A stretch of DNA of 64,000 nucleotides from Rhynchonema sp. JSB1_4 (taxonomy: Eukaryota > Nematoda > Chromadorea > Monhysterida > Xyalidae). Numbering within the stretch: position 1 is the first letter of the stretch; each line of letters opens with the position of its first letter. Below are positions 13,201 to 24,890 of the stretch, piece after piece. The stretch lies in contig JASAMV010000885.1 in assembly GCA_030248065.1 (NCBI GenBank), positions 1 to 64,000 on the forward strand, given 5' to 3'. The notes under the pieces are model-generated. The model was not told where the DNA came from, searched no databases, and saw nothing but the letters and a program-made list of their open reading frames with translations. Made by a program: the position numbers and the translations under genes.

Positions 13201-13629
13201 ATACATGTACATCGGGTGGATTCGCACTGACGATGAACCGGTGCACTGCCTATCTGTGAAAGCAGGTTGAAAAGGGGCAATCAAATGGTGTTCTACTACA
13301 ACTCTCATCACATATACATGCATATCACATGACAATGTGAAACATTGATCAGACTGGAACAATGTCACAGAATCCATCAAAATTCAGCACCCAACCGAAG
13401 CAGACATCGTTGTCGTCATCACCATTGGATGTGACAGACGCAAAGGTCGTGTGGTGGAGGACTGAAATTAATTAGCAGGTAAAAGGTTCTGATGCACAAT
13501 AATGTTGGATGGAACTGTTGTAACCATGCGGAGGGTTGTGAATTTCAGTACCATGCGTGAGGTGCTAATCTTGCCACTGCAGAATCGACACTCACCTAAA
13601 CCAAGCGACAGCACCAACTTCAACATCAT
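10214..13629 (-). CDS. Progranulin-like secreted protein, 441 aa, complete
   Basis: Seven minus-strand exons (13629-13596, 13178-13054, 12663-12148, 11255-11072, 10899-10634, 10468-10354, 10299-10214) close in phase to 1326 nt. The first exon plus the exon-2 junction gives a signal peptide (MMLKLVLSLGLA). The mature protein has paired-Cys granulin-type blocks: TCCKQPDGHYKCC then LVCCESG; ETCCPQGTVC; DMCCPHR then ATCCVQTGICC; SKCCGKKC then GTCCEHP; GVCCG then VTCCKHPE; and a canonical C-terminal CCGSSGRCCPKGWSCD. Two Thr/Pro-rich linkers flank a long non-Cys insert in exon 3, which is unusual and could hide an unrecognised intron. Granulins are secreted and lysosomal growth or stress regulators (family knowledge). 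The donor after residue VDVG could instead be GTTGGT at 11078. An AG (GATTCCAG) lies one base before the ATG, consistent with trans-splicing. Confidence 0.88.
11351..11532. mobile_element. MITE with ends GGCAAACTACACCAACA...TTTCG
   Basis: Short inverted arms (about 11355-11387 and 11500-11532) match a dispersed family also seen at 56.23, 57.9 and 58.1 kb (consensus GTAGTTTGCC / CTCGTGTTGGCGTAG). It lies in progranulin intron 3. The TA-rich right side abuts the next foldback. Confidence 0.65.
11537..11848. mobile_element. Foldback MITE with TATATA ends
   Basis: Arms 11537-11600 and 11784-11848 are inverted copies (GTCTACGGGAGGTTGTCACT and its complement), bounded by TATATATA tracts on both sides, within progranulin intron 3. 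Confidence 0.75.
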
Positions 13630-14192
13630 CCTGGAATCAAGTTGCGTGGTAATCGTTGACCTGACAATAAAGAATTGAAGTAAAATGCAGCAAACTGTAT
13701 TCCAACAGACTTGTATTGCTTCTGCTTCTGAACTGGTAGTCTTTACTGCAGTCACAGCTGATATGGTTTTATGATCCTGTTGATCGGCCAAGTCGCTGTT
13801 ATCAACAGAGCCGTCAGGTAGCACCAGTGGCGATATTCCAGGAACAGTGCTGTCGGATCACCTGACCCGTTTATTACGCGCGTCTTCAGCAAACACCGCG
13901 AAAAGTTAGGACAAAATCTCCAACTTACCGGCTACTTTTCACTGATTTATGTCCCTTTTTAGATGTTATCAGAGTCTAAAGTGTCAGTCATTAACACTTG
14001 CTCCCCAGATAACAACTCTGCTCATCTGTCCCCTTGAATGGGCGCGCCTTCGTTTTTCACGCATAATGCCATTATGGTCGATGAACAAAACCTCGCTCGC
14101 TTCGTTTAACATGTTTGCTTATCAATGTACTGTCGCATTTATACCTGGTTTGTTTGTTTTTGGCCACATTAGCTTTTATTGTATGACCGGCT

Positions 14193-14529
14193 CAGTGGCG
14201 GATCCAGCTTTCGGCCAAGGGGGAGCCAAATCCCAAAAGTCATTTTTATCCCGTGTATGTTTGATTTTTCAAAAAACCGTTTTTATCCGATGCTTGGTTA
14301 TAATTGGGCGACTTTAAGCCAAATACATACCACACAGGATATGCGCATGCGCGCGTGGCGCGCGAAAATTTTGCACATTTTGTGAAATGGGCCATTTTTG
14401 GGCTTTTGAACCATACGACTGAAAACCCTGCGATTTGGGGGTCCCTTTTCCTTCTTCTCTCGTACAGGGGCCACGGTGGTGACCAAAACCGGGACTTGGG
14501 CCGCTGTGGCTCTCCTGGATCCGCTAGTG
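14193..14529. mobile_element. hAT-like MITE (ends CAGTGGCGGATCCAG), 337 bp
   Basis: It begins CAGTGGCGGATCCAGC and ends CTGGATCCGCTAGTG. Flanks GACCGGCT and GACCAGCT are an 8-bp target duplication with one mismatch, the hAT hallmark. It carries an internal CGCGCCACGCGCGC-type palindrome. A related degraded copy is in the LITAF2 intron at 53.66 kb. It is probably non-autonomous, with no ORF. Confidence 0.85.
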
Positions 14530-15816
14530 GACCAGCTGTGAAAAGGTAGTACCGCAGGTAGCACCTGACTATATCGATTAGATAAGGCAACCTCGCTGTC
14601 ACATAACTCACAGATGAGTTAGACCAAAAGTTTCAAAAAGGGAAGTGGTGATTTTGACCACGACGACAGCCCATCATTTCTATTTTGTGTTCGCATTGTG
14701 CTGCAGCGCAGAATGAAAGAGAAATTGATGCCTCAAGCTTACGATGGGAATTGACCGACATTAAAGTGACCATTCAATTGATGGTTGACATTCAATTTCT
14801 TTGCACTCATCTTTTCAGGAACTAAGGCTTTGAAAATCTAGATTTAGGTGGGAATTGAATTTCCAATTACATAGTTAGTTTGTGATATTTCACGGATACT
14901 ACGTTTTTGCATATCTTTGCAATGGGAGACAAACGAAAAAGCAAGTTTGAAGCCGTCCGATGCAAAGCACAGGTTGATGCAATCTTTGGTGTTTGCCGGT
15001 TTTTGTTGCCACACGATCTTTCAGTCCAAAAAATTCAGGATCTATCCTTTCAGGCCCGGAACTTTCCAGACCCGGTGCCATTCAGTCCTAAGAGAGGATT
15101 ATGGCCCGCGGCAGTAACTGGACCTGGCCAACAGCCTACCTGCTGAAAATAACAAGACGCACTTTTCATCTGTGAAACATCAGCTCTTCGGCCCGTGCCC
15201 GCTTTTCCATGCCCGATGCCATTCTGGCTTTGAATTTTTCAGGCTCGGTGCCATAAGGTCGGGGCCATTCAGTTCCGATGCCATTTAGGTCTGGCATCTT
15301 GCTGGCCTGGTGCTCCTGATGTTTCAATGCGTTTGCGTGTTGTGTGTTTATCTCTTATGTTTATTTGAGATGCTGAGACGCAACCAAAAGCATTGGAAAG
15401 CGGCCTTGTCCCATCAGACAACCGATGCCTGGGTGCGTGCTGTGCATCCAACGCATAGAAACGTCGTCTGGTTCAATCGCTCCAAAAATGACTAAATTCC
15501 AATCACCAAATCGCTTATCATGATCCGAGTAGGAGCGAGAAGGGAAGTAAAAATTTGAACATTCAAGAAATCACGTGGGTGTACTCATGTGTCATGAGTA
15601 AGAAGGAAGCACAATATAATGAATCAACCAAAAGCGCACGATTACCATAATGTCCGTTAAAACCAAGGCCGAAATTGCTATGGTGTTAGCTAGGGTTCAA
15701 ACGGAATCCCGATCCCGAAAATTTAAAAATTTGCTTCGATCTTGATACCGGCCTCGAACCCTAATCCCCATCCCGAATTTTTCGGGATTGGCACCTTTCG
15801 CGAAACTCACCTGTAA
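14530..15816. other. Intergenic region with GGTGCCATTCAG-type short repeats
   Basis: No gene recognised. Between about 15.05 and 15.3 kb a short word close to (C/T)CGGTGCCATTCAG recurs about six times, like the word arrays of the MITEs elsewhere, but I could not find its termini. Around 15.69-15.79 kb and again at 17.2 kb the word AATCCCGA appears, probably the two halves of another element split by the Harbinger-like insertion. Confidence 0.4.
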
Positions 15817-16767
15817 GGCGGCCTTCACAATGCATGCGGGTTGCGGGTTGCGGGTTGCGGGCCGAGGTAATGCGGGCCCGCAAAAATTGAACCCGCACTA
15901 GGTTTCACAATGCAATATGCGGATTGCAGGCCAGAAGTTCTAATTGTAGCATTCCCGCAACCCGCAGTTCTTAGCCCGCATGCGGGTGCATTGTGAAACC
16001 AAAAAATGCGGGTTGCGGGCGAAGAGAAGTTTAGGAAACATGACACAAAGAATAACATTCATGAGCTCTTCTTTGTCAATACTGATTTCGAAAAACTTGG
16101 TCAGGTACTGGTCGCACAAAAAGTTTACAAGAATTGGTCAAATTTTTTTCCTGAATCGTGAAGCAGGATAGTGACGGGGCAGGGGGCAGTGACGTTGCGT
16201 TGCGCGATCCCACACAACACAAGGCATGCAGTTTACAAAATGTTTCACACCCACAGCAATTAGGTGCTCTTCTGGTTTATTTTCACAATGGGATTGCTGA
16301 TTCTCGTTGTTTTCAGTTGTTTGGAAAGTTGAGCATGAAAGTTTCTGAAGAAAGCTGCACAAATTTTGCATGCAAATTGTTTGCGCAAATAAAGATAAGC
16401 ATGTTGTGCTTGACACACTGTTCTTGGAATTCTGCAACATCGAAAACATATAGAGAGTCGAAAACCTGTGCTCCCTGAGCAATGGGTCAACAAAAATCAA
16501 CCATCCGAGCATGCGCTGAGGACCCAAACCCGCAAAAAAATAGGATCAGTTCTAATCGAGAAAATGCGGGTTGCGGGCCGATTTGGCCCGCAACCCGCAA
16601 TCCGCACGCTGCTATGCGAAGGACACTCTGCGTGCGGGTTGCGGGTTGCGGGCCGGGGTCGGCCCGCAATCCGCGACCCGCAACCCGCATTTCTTGTGTC
16701 TTCACAATGCACAGTGCGGGTTGCGGGCCACATCGGCCCGCAACCCGCATGCATTGTGAAGGCCGCC
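15817..16767. mobile_element. PIF/Harbinger-like element with TGCGGGT word array, TSD TAA
   Basis: It starts GGCGGCCTTCACAATGCATG and ends with the exact complement. TAA lies on both sides (15814-15816 and 16768-16770), the TWA duplication typical of PIF/Harbinger. Both ends hold arrays of GCGGGT and TGCGGGT words in inverted orientation. The middle (16.1-16.26 kb) matches 56.39-56.52 kb, so another element has been captured inside. No transposase seen. Confidence 0.85.
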
Positions 16768-17263
16768 TAAATTATTCTTTTTTGCTCGAAATCGATGTTT
16801 TTTTGGCATGTTCTAGATGCTTCTAAAGAAAATATTCCCTTTGTCATTGTGTAATCCCAGCTCAACTGCTAATTACCTGCATTTACCAACCGACTTTCCA
16901 ATAAGACCTGACATGAGGCTTTTAAAATCGTGGGGGCAAGTCACTGAAGGCGAGACGGATCTCATCAGTTATTATTTGTCCGATAGTGAGTGGAAATTTT
17001 GCTTTGGGTTAAGGTCACAGCTTCTGTAAATGTCACAGCTGGAAAATAGCCATTGATCTGCAGCAAATCTCATCAAATATTTTCCTTGAAAACATGAGTA
17101 TGAAGCCCAACCACCAATGTATTTTCAAGCAAGTTTGCATTGCAAAGCAATGGCAAAAGCTTCGGTAAAAAATACCATGAGAAATATTTGCCCGATCCTG
17201 AGTCCCGAACTTTTGCCAATCCCGAATCCCGATCTGGAACTCGCGGTCCTGCTCAAACCCTAA

Positions 17264-17453
17264 GGCCGCACTCAGACAAACGCGAAAAGCGAAAAGCGAA
17301 AAGTTTTTCAGCGTAGTCATCATCCACAGCGCACGCCAAACAGCCTCTGAAACATTTTGTTTGAGCATCACTGTGGTTTAGGCCCGTGGTTAAGGAGTTG
17401 CTGTTGTGCTGAACTTTTCGCTTTTCGCTTTTCGCGTTTGTCTGAGTGCGGCC
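17264..17453. mobile_element. PIF/Harbinger-like MITE with GCGAAAA words, TSD TAA
   Basis: It starts GGCCGCACTCAGACAAACGC, followed by three GCGAAAA words, and ends with the perfect complement. TAA flanks both ends (17261-17263, 17454-17456). Length 190 bp, non-autonomous. Confidence 0.9.
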
Positions 17454-18048
17454 TAACACTAACACAAAACTTATTATGCGCCTGCATAGAAATTCAAGGA
17501 ATACTGCTTCGTCGTTTAACAAGAAAAAAGACCTATGTACCTACCTACTTACATACTTATACTGGCGACTCCATGGTCTTTAGGGATTAATGCAGAGTTA
17601 ATGAGCCATCGATCGGTAAGCATGGTGAAACACCTCGAAACAAGGCTTGATGCCATCAGAAGCAGGACTGAAGTTCAGAGACAGGGCACGTCGTCTTTGT
17701 TGACAAGCAGCCTTAATCTGTAGGAGATGATTTTTAACGCATCGTTTTGTGCAAGACAACCAACTAGGCATGCTTCTGAAGAGATTAGTGTGCTGCACTC
17801 TGCTTCGTTCTGTACCCACACGCAGTTCTCATTATCTACGCTACACACACGGAACGTAAATAGGTGCCTAGTTATCAGTTTCTTTGGATAGGCAAAAGCC
17901 TCTGTTAGTCTATCATTTGCATTCTTCCATAGGTTATGACGTCATGAAGCTAATCTGATTACGCGGCCAGGTTGTAGAACTCATTTCAATCGAAACACAA
18001 CGCAAGACACCCAACCAATTGAGCTGCAGGCACGTTCAATCAATCAAG

Positions 18049-21000
18049 ATGACGTTCTGGTTTCTAACAGTTAGCGTGCCAGCATTCGCACTGGGACTAT
18101 TCCCAGTCTATCGCATTCGACAGGCATTGAACAGTATTGACAGTGCTCGTCCGGTGAAGACGGGATTTTACAAACGGTCATACAAGGACAAACTGTATCC
18201 GTGTTTTGTGCTGATGAATGTTCTGACAATGCACACCGTGCCTGTGCTCGTCTACACCTTGCTGCCTGCTGTGCCATTGAGCACTGAATGGACCACAACG
18301 ATTGTCAATATTTTTGCAGGTTCGTTTACAATTTTTTAGATGATACATATATGCACCCTGCTATGCATTATTATTCCTGAGTTGAGCAGTGAATGATTCG
18401 AACTCTGAGAGCATTTTAGTAAGATTAACTACAGCTAACCCAATGCGCCAACGCAACGCCAACGCCATTTCAGAGTACACAGTCGTCACAATACTATGTT
18501 CGTGCATATCGCTGTGCTTCGTGTGCTATCTGGACGTGATCGACATGTGCAACTGGGACACCGGACAGCAGACACTAATCACAGCCGGCACTGCATGGAG
18601 CTGGACATTCGCCGCTGCCTGGGCCGTGCTGCTGCAGGTTGTAAACAAAACGACCAACTGATTGCGGGCATTTAATTTGACGTTCGAAGCGGTTTCTGGC
18701 TTCGATCTTTGTTAGTCATCGTTTTGAGCCTGTGTGACTTCCAAAAAGATCGCTGTGAACGGGAGTCTGAAACAGACAGACAGACATTGTCCAATAGCAA
18801 CAGAAAAATTACGTACAAAAGCACTGGGTACGATAGTTCCACTTCGAACTTTCAAAAAACTCATCAGGCGATCAGCAAATGCGATTACAACTGGGCATCG
18901 GGTCGTTTCAAGTTCACCTGCATCAACCAACCAATTCAACATTTGTACATTTGCTTGGCACTGACATTAATCTGTGCCGGCGTTCTGTACGGCATCGCTG
19001 TCAGTGGGAAACACAAACGAAATCATGTGGTTGAGCAAATTAAGGAGGAGCCCCATGCACCCGAGGAACCGCCGCCAGGTTTGTGAGAAGCTGAAAGAGC
19101 GATCTGTTGTTGGGTATAGTCCGTCCACCAGCTCATGGCACTTTGTGTTGCTGCTGGCCGGTTTTTTCCCTTCCTCCACGTTCTAATGAAAGAGAAATTG
19201 AGCGTGAGCGATTTTGCAAAAAAAACTTAAAAAATAAGAAAATGTGTCGAAAACGACTGAATTCGATCAAATTTAAAATTAAATTAAATTAAAATCGATA
19301 AAACACGTCGATTTCATAAAAACAGCAATTTAGGAGCAAAAATATTTTTTTTGGAAACTCAATTTCTCTTTCATTAGAACGTGGAGGAAGGGAACAAACC
19401 AGCCAGCAGCAACACAAAGTGCCATGAGCTGGTGGACGGACTATACACATTGCTCACACCGTAGTTTAATGAAGAAATGTTTCGTTCGGACGCATACAAG
19501 AATTCAGATGCATTGGTGTAGACTGCCTCACAGATATCGATAATTCGAAAAAGGTAAATAGAAAACACCAACACACCTTTTCTTAGCACAGGTTGTTCCG
19601 TAAGCGCGGTAGTCGAAAACGCCGATTTCCAACTGACGCCAAAAATGATTCACGAACAATTCGATGCATTCAACACGCGCCAGCTGCTGTGCAACATCAC
19701 AACCATTGTGTTCTCTTGTGTTGGACTGCTGGTCAGTTGGCACTTTTTTTAGACAGAATACAACTTTGGACAGATCGTTCAGAAAAAAATGCCACATCTG
19801 AATTTGAAACAGATCGACCAATCAATAGCTATGCCGGGTTGGTTGAAAGCCATGATTGGTTGGACACAAACACACGCGTATTTGTGGCTGACAACGGTCA
19901 CGTGCAGCGCGTATATTTCACAGGCCGAGGTTAGCATGGGTTGGGCTTTTTGTGAGTTGAAACATTTTCGTCTGTTGGGTATTTTTTTAACCCGGTAGAC
20001 AAAAAGACCCAAATGACCAAATCCACAGGTGATCATGGTGTACATGAAGTCGCATCCGTACGTCGCCCCGACTGCAATTGAGCCGGCCGATCAATTCCAA
20101 TACAACAACGGTCACGTGATGCCGGCTAATGTTTCATCGTCTCGGCCGAAATCAGGAGGTGGACACAACAGTTCGAAGCCATTGACACTGCATCCAATGG
20201 TGGAGAACTACGGTCATTTGGTGTTGGATGAAAGTTGGTGATCAGAGATTCATGGGTTGAATCTTGATTTGTGAACACGAGCCGCACTTTCAATGTTTCA
20301 TGTGCCCTATTCGCACGTCGACACACGACGGCATCGGCATTTGTGCCCGGCTACAAACCGCCGCACGCCGGTCAGCCGTATCCACCGTATTTCGTGCCCG
20401 GCAAACCACCGAAACGACCGCCCAGCTCAAAACGACTGGTCCGACGAGGCTCACTTCTATCGCAATTGAAACTGAACAATCCGGCAAGTGGTGCGCAAAA
20501 TCGCTCGCCGTCAACGGGACATCGTAAGCTCATTAGTGTTGTTCAATCTGTCTAACCCGACTGATGTTTCATCAGATGAATGTGTAGTTTCAGACACCAC
20601 TGTGCCGTCGATCGCTGTGGACGAGGCGCCACCGTCGCCGACAAGCGATGCGAATTTGGGATCGAATTCGAGTATTCAGGTTGGAATTTGGGGAATTAGG
20701 ACGTCAATCGACCTTGGAATCGATGTCGACTGGTAAATATATCATCCAAAATTGATGTTCACAGGAGCGCATCAGCACATATTTGACGCACGATTCATCG
20801 ACACGAACGTCGGTGAGCGAGGCTGATTCGGAGTTCTTCAACAATCGAAGTGTGTCGCGATTGCATCGGGTTGGTCGATTGATATGCTGACTAGCTGCGA
20901 TCACATGCTCAAAAATTGATTGATTGAATGATTTGCAGAATCAAAGCAGCGAAGACCGAGGCGATGCACACCCAGGCGGCCATCATCAACATCCACATGC

Positions 21001-21678
21001 TGTACCCCATGCACTGACACCGAGTGATGGGTCAGAGTTGAGCAGTTCACACGGAAATAATTCCACCGCGCTGCCGTCCATTGCGGAGGAGTCGGCCAGC
21101 CAATGCGTCAGTTTTGAACGATTGTCAAATGGTTAGATTGGCTTGGGTTGTCGTTAAAATTCACATCTGCGTTCCGCGCTATAATACTGAACAAAAGGTA
21201 TCAAGGAAGTTTCCATGTTAATTCCTATTTTCTCGGGAACGGTCATAATTTTATTTCCATTATATCAACGCGCGCGTTTTCATCAAAATTAAAATCTCGC
21301 AGTTTCATCTTTTCTCTCTTTTTTGCCAAAAGTTTGTTCTCTGCAAAATTCTCCGTGACCAGTTTAGGTATGCACCTTCGTCATCATTTCTTTTCCTGCA
21401 CGTGTTTTCCAGCTGATCCTGCGCCCGTTGGTGATGCACGGAGCAGTAACCTACCCAGTTCACATCATTCCAATCAATTGCTGCCGCCGGGCAAGCCCGA
21501 CCGACGGCCGTCGAATGCATCCACGTCAACCACAGCCAGCTCGGAGCTGTTTCTGAATCCCGAACTTTTGAATCGTCGACTTACGGAATGGACATTGCAT
21601 GAAGTTGATGTGATTGAACACAAACAACACGACGATAAGAAGGGTGTGAAGACCTCTGATAGGGAGAAAGTGAAGTGA
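18049..21678 (+). CDS. Polytopic membrane protein with long Ser/Pro-rich tail, about 683 aa
   Basis: Eleven exons join in phase: 18049-18319, 18474-18637, 18868-19078, 19592-19731, 19783-19929, 20029-20237, 20282-20523, 20576-20679, 20765-20869, 20939-21131 and 21413-21678. Hydrophobic segments are FWFLTVSVPAFALGLFPVY, FVLMNVLTMHTVPVLVYTLL, TVVTILCSCISLCFVCYL, AWSWTFAAAWAVLLQ, HLYICLALTLICAGVLYGIA, LLCNITTIVFSCVGLL and LWLTTVTCSAYISQAEVIMV, giving about seven membrane passes. From about residue 400 the protein is Ser/Pro/His-rich and probably a disordered cytoplasmic tail ending in a basic stretch (DDKKGVKTSDREKVK). No family recognised; a receptor or scaffold role would be a guess. The exon 2 acceptor could also be 18390 or 18444, all in the same frame. 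The exon 7 acceptor (ACACGAG) is weak. Intron 3 carries a foldback MITE. Confidence 0.68.
19114..19446. mobile_element. Foldback MITE in intron 3 of the membrane-protein gene
   Basis: Bases 19114-19201 and 19361-19446 are inverted copies (GTATAGTCCGTCCACCAGCT and complement). The TTCTAATGAAAGAGAAATTG end of the left arm is mirrored exactly. The spacer is AT-rich. Confidence 0.85.
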
Positions 21679-22127
21679 GCTGCTAACTTTTGGGAAATAC
21701 AGGTAGTATTTTACACTTTGATTTTATTCTGCGAATAAAATTAATCTGTTCTTGCGTGTATCAATGACAATTTAAGTGTTGGATTCACTACCGCTCTCAT
21801 TCTCAATATTTTCAGTATTTATTCGTCATTGTTATCAACCTCATCTATACTTTATGTGCGTCTCTGTGCTGAACAAAAATATTATGTGTATGGCAACAAA
21901 ATTGTTTAAAATGGAGCACTGTGAAGTGTGCATCCGAACAATGCGAACTGCATTCAACCGCGGAAACAGGTCACACCGAAGTCAACAAGCACGAAAAGTG
22001 GTTTTTGATTTGAAGTTCAAAAGGAGAAGTGCAACACCACTTCCACAATTGATGTTCATTCTCATTTTCTCCAGCAGCCAAGTTCACGAACTGTGATGTA
22101 AAAAAGCAAATACCAAAAATATAAAAA

Positions 22128-24048
22128 ATGCTAATTTTAACAGTAACATCAATCCTAATTTTTGAGTTGCTTGCGTCATGCATGTCAATCTGCCCCACCT
22201 ACCATGGCCAGGTGCATTTCACGTACGGCGAAATTCAAGACCCGAAAGTTTGGTCCGAGAAATATCGACTTGGACCCGGGTCTGAGGAGTTTCTTAGACC
22301 ACTCGGCCAGAGAAGATTGATAAAAAGACGACCGAAATTTAACGAAAATGGAGGACAACCAGATTCCACTGGTCCGGGACTTTATTCAGAATTCGACTAT
22401 TTCTATGACCAATATCAACAGCAGGCATATGACTACGATGGGAATATTGTGAAAGAAGGTTTGAATCAATATTATGAAACATTTGAGTTGACATAAGATT
22501 GAAAGCATCCGAATTTCAGATAGTAAACTGGCACTCAGTCAGGATAATGATGATGATAATTCAACGATGGTGATCAAGCCTTCAAGTGAGCCGGGCTCAG
22601 CACCACAGCTTCAACTGCGAATCGTAGAGAAAAGATCGCATAAACGACCTGAGACTTCGAGAGAACTAACGAAAACGTCTGATCAGAACAAAACAGGTGG
22701 CAACGGGTAGCTTGGAAGATGTTTCGATTGTGTATTGTGGTGACCCAATAAGTTTCGACCGGCTTTCACAACGCATCGTATGTATGCCCATGTAACTCTG
22801 AAACAAACGATAAGTTTTCGTTGTCACTACAGTAGTCGTCGCAAATACAGGCCCATACGCCACGTGGCATCTGACCGTGCCGATGCACACCAAGACAGTG
22901 ACATTGGCAGTGTTGCGTGACGGTGATGTGCGCAGCCATTTCATCCTTAATTTCGAGTCAGGACTGTACGATGATCTGACCAGGACTGTGCACACCGAGC
23001 ACAGATACGAAAAGACAGTGGATTTGACTGAATTTGGCATCGAGAAGAATCAATGGTGAGCTGTGACTGTGAGCACACTTGGGAGGTTTTGGAGCTCGCT
23101 TAGGCTTAGACTTAGTACTGCACCCGAGGTTTGGTCCTAGGTTTAAATAAAATAAACCAGGTTTACTCACTTTTGATTGAAAGCCAATATTATTAGGATC
23201 TTGCACTTAGGGTTTCCATCCCCAAGACCTGTGCCTATACATTCAAGCCTAAACTACCATTTTGGGCGAACTCAACTAATAACCAACTTTTCATTGTTGA
23301 GTGGAGAACAACGGGCTACATCGTAAGTCGTTATCACACGTCAATCACCGCTGGTGTTTGCTGAAGTCGACAGCAATAAGATCTGCTGGCGGGTCTTTTT
23401 GGAGGCAAAATTGCCAGAGGCGTTCGCACTGACAAGCCAGGGCGACTCGGTCTGTCTGCGAAAGCAGGGTGACACAGACCAACGCTACTGCACTCCGTAC
23501 ATTAAACATTCCAACCTGAACATGGGTGTCAAGGACCAAAATCAAAACGTAATCCACTCAGGTACCACACACGTCTGGTGCTGCGTTATACGAGCCCAGT
23601 CGACGGTGGTGTCATCTACTGTATGCATGACACCCTTATTCGAACGTGCGTGCCGGATGATGTTTCACAGAACAAGTCGTGCACAACGAAACCATTGCAA
23701 ATTCAGCTGAACCATGAAGGTGGTATGAAGAATACAGCCGTGGTCAGATACCTGACATCGGATCTGCCCTTTCCCGTCGCTTATGTGCATCTCAAATTGC
23801 ATGTTAGCGCCGATTCCAACAAAAGGTGCGAAAATGCCACCGAAAATCACCCGATCCGACCAGTTATCAAGAGGAAAATCTTTCCCAACTCAATTGGAGA
23901 TGTGATTATTAAGGATTTGGACTCAGAATTGAGCTACGTCACCCAAACGGATGTGATTGGTCACATAAGGGTTGGACATGTAGAAAGTAATGTGACATTT
24001 GTGGACTATTTGCATGAAACGAAAGTTATTCTGTCCAAATGTGCATGA
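22128..24048 (+). CDS. Predicted secreted protein, unknown family, possible frameshift
   Basis: The start ATG 22128 gives a clear signal peptide (MLILTVTSILIFELLASCMS). Exons 22128-22458, 22520-22696 and 22851-23055 join in phase and encode a Tyr/Gln-rich, then acidic, then beta-rich extracellular-looking sequence (WHLTVPMHTKTVTLAVL). Coding continues in 23328-23561 (SNKICWRVFLEAKLPEAF, with Cys) and about 23563-24048 (GGVIYCMHDTLIRTCVP, ending ILSKCA). Two joins do not close: the 23055 donor and 23328 acceptor phases differ, and the frame shifts between 23548 and 23575 without room for an intron. Either a small exon is missed and there is a base error, or the gene is decaying. No family recognised; I considered Out-at-first and found no support. 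Confidence 0.5.
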
Positions 24049-24109
24049 AAATTGTTATGCTTGGTATTCTTTCTCGTTTTGTATTCCTGTCGACGTTTTT
24101 CTCAACATT

Positions 24110-24346
24110 GGGTGGAATTTTCGAAACAGTGTAAAGGTCAGTTGGGCGTAAAGGTCGGCGTAAAGTTCGGTCGAAAGCTCGGTCGGCATAGCTCGGTGTA
24201 AACGTGAAACATTGCCTGTTATCAACGTGGAATGTTTAAAGTTTACACACCGAGGTCTATCACACTGAGCTGTCGACCGAGCTTTCCACCGACCTTTATA
24301 CCCAACTGACAAAGACCTTTACACCGTTTCGAAAATATCACCCATT
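24110..24346. mobile_element. Foldback element with GGTCGGCGTAAAG words
   Basis: It begins GGTGGAATTTTCGAAACAGT and ends with a near complement. Both halves carry repeats of a GGTC(G/A)G(C/T)(G/A)TAAAG word in inverted orientation, the same architecture as the Harbinger and hAT MITEs elsewhere. The target duplication is not clear. Confidence 0.7.
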
Positions 24347-24890
24347 TTAGAGATCTCATGCAACGTACTGCGTGTTCTTGATGTTTACTCGAGGTTTCGC
24401 AGAACGATTTAATAAAAGTTCCATGACTCACCCATGTAAGCCCATAAACATGCGGATTTGTTTCACTAGCCGCCTACAGTACGTGCTGGCTCATCATGAG
24501 GGTGCGTCATGGCTTGAGTGGGCACCTGGCCATGGGCGTTGGTTCCTAGGTAACAGACGTCATCACATGCGTCGCATAACATCCCATCTCATATACCTGG
24601 TACGGTCATTTATTGGGCATCAACAGAACAAAACTATACCCAATTACACTTTGTGTACCGACTGTGGTGCCTCATGTGCCATTTTGCAGCTGAGTGCGCA
24701 CACACATGAGTTCGTGAGTGACAGGTGACGCTCCATATTTTGCTCAAAACTGTTACTGCTTCGTTTGATCAGTTTGGCAACCAATTCCTGGAAAGTGCCT
24801 TTCTTAATCACCTACATAAATCATTGATTACTTGGTTCTAATTGGGTTATTATTGACGGGTCAAGTCCAAAAGGGGCACGTTGGGCAAAA

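Noticed and set aside
19592..21678. Separate second gene from 19.6 kb onward
   Set aside because: Intron phases join 19078 to 19592 and every later exon in one frame, so one gene is simpler.
22128..24048. Out-at-first (OAF) family
   Set aside because: No matching Cys pattern or conserved block when compared by eye.
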